Below are positions 22,364-22,490 of a stretch of 22,490 nucleotides of DNA, one piece after another (position 1 is the stretch's first letter; each line of letters starts with the position of its first letter). Below the pieces are notes generated by a model that was not told the DNA's origin, did not search any database, and was given only the letters and a program-made list of their open reading frames with translations. A program made the translations under genes and the position numbers. The DNA lies in IMG/VR virus record IMGVR_UViG_3300048010_000058, positions 1 through 22,490 of that record; one strand, written 5' to 3'. Source of the DNA: a virus.

Positions 22364-22490
22364 CTACGTGTCGTCCCTGTATTGCCCCCAAAGAACAAGG
22401 CTGTTTCTTTTTCCCCAAAAAACTGTCTTGGCTTTATGGTCAAGGATACTTGGGAAAACCACCATAGAGCCTTGATCTGCTTTAATGTCC
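22364..22490 (-). CDS. 2-oxoglutarate/Fe(II) oxygenase-like protein, C-terminal fragment
   Basis: Only the last 41 codons are in the window; the 5' part lies beyond the right edge. The peptide carries ADQGSMVVFPSILDHKA and then GKRNSLVLWGQY, matching the end of prolyl-4-hydroxylase-type oxygenases (xQGxxVxFPSxxxHxVxPVxxGxRxSLVxW). H18 of the fragment would be the distal Fe ligand and R28 the 2-oxoglutarate-binding Arg. Such enzymes are frequent in marine phages. The stop overlaps the octamer, so the last codons (RDDT) are written in promoter sequence. Too short to be sure of the substrate. Confidence 0.65.
   Translation of the reverse strand, partial: DIKADQGSMVVFPSILDHKAKTVFWGKRNSLVLWGQYRDDT
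22370..22377 (-). promoter_or_regulatory. Octamer GGGACGAC, putative late phage promoter for the scaffold block
   Basis: An exact copy of the junction octamer. Unlike the others, it lies inside the last codons of the upstream oxygenase-like gene, about 42 bases before the ATG of the 86-aa gene. CAATACA precedes it on the minus strand. It would drive the small genes and scaffold. Confidence 0.58.

Overview
The window is the late (virion structure) region of a tailed bacteriophage with a short, podovirus-type tail. Every gene I accept lies on the minus strand, so transcription runs from the right edge to the left edge. Genes are packed with overlaps of the TAATG type or gaps of a few bases. There are no tRNA genes, insertion sequences, CRISPR arrays or host genes. 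Moderate GC, many tiny lysine-rich proteins, a 2-oxoglutarate oxygenase and an SU10-like capsid protein fit a marine phage, probably of a Gram-negative bacterium. The host cannot be named from this sequence.

Right end, in transcription order: the last 41 codons of a 2-oxoglutarate/Fe(II) oxygenase-like gene; a Cys/Lys-rich 86-aa protein; a 91-aa one-membrane-span protein; three tiny lysine-rich genes (36, 49 and 37 aa); a 92-aa helical protein; a Gln-rich 331-aa scaffolding protein; and a 388-aa major capsid protein of the SU10 (DUF5309-like) HK97-fold type. A strong rho-independent terminator follows the capsid gene, as T-phi follows gene 10 in T7.

Middle: a 112-aa protein of unknown role, a 166-aa tail adaptor candidate, a 506-aa tail nozzle (P22 gp10/T7 gp12-type propeller), a 522-aa tail fibre, and a 497-aa protein with an EF-hand-like loop. 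Next come an 88-aa protein sharing the N-terminal module of the 497-aa protein, a 139-aa HlyC-like (GNAT-fold) acyltransferase-like protein, and a 598-aa protein with twelve [D/E]NNPN repeats and a long Gly/Thr/Glu low-complexity stalk.

Left end: three genes in the order and size trend of the T7 ejectosome (gp14, gp15, gp16): 384 aa, 826 aa and a giant protein of at least 2353 residues that runs off the left edge. The giant frame fills the whole interval 1-7060 without a stop. It carries an HELGH zinc-protease motif with a downstream SPAEYFANQF segment, as in anthrax lethal factor-type (M34-like) metallopeptidases.

Regulation: five copies of an octamer, GGGACGA(C/T) on the minus strand, sit in five gene junctions (7113, 13295, 18778, 20146, 22370). 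They divide the cluster into transcription blocks and are best explained as promoters of a phage single-subunit RNA polymerase. One copy abuts the terminator after the capsid gene. Another starts a capsid leader that can fold into a long stem.

The points most worth following are the giant protease-bearing virion protein, the acyltransferase-like gene translationally linked to the repeat protein, and the octamer promoter family.
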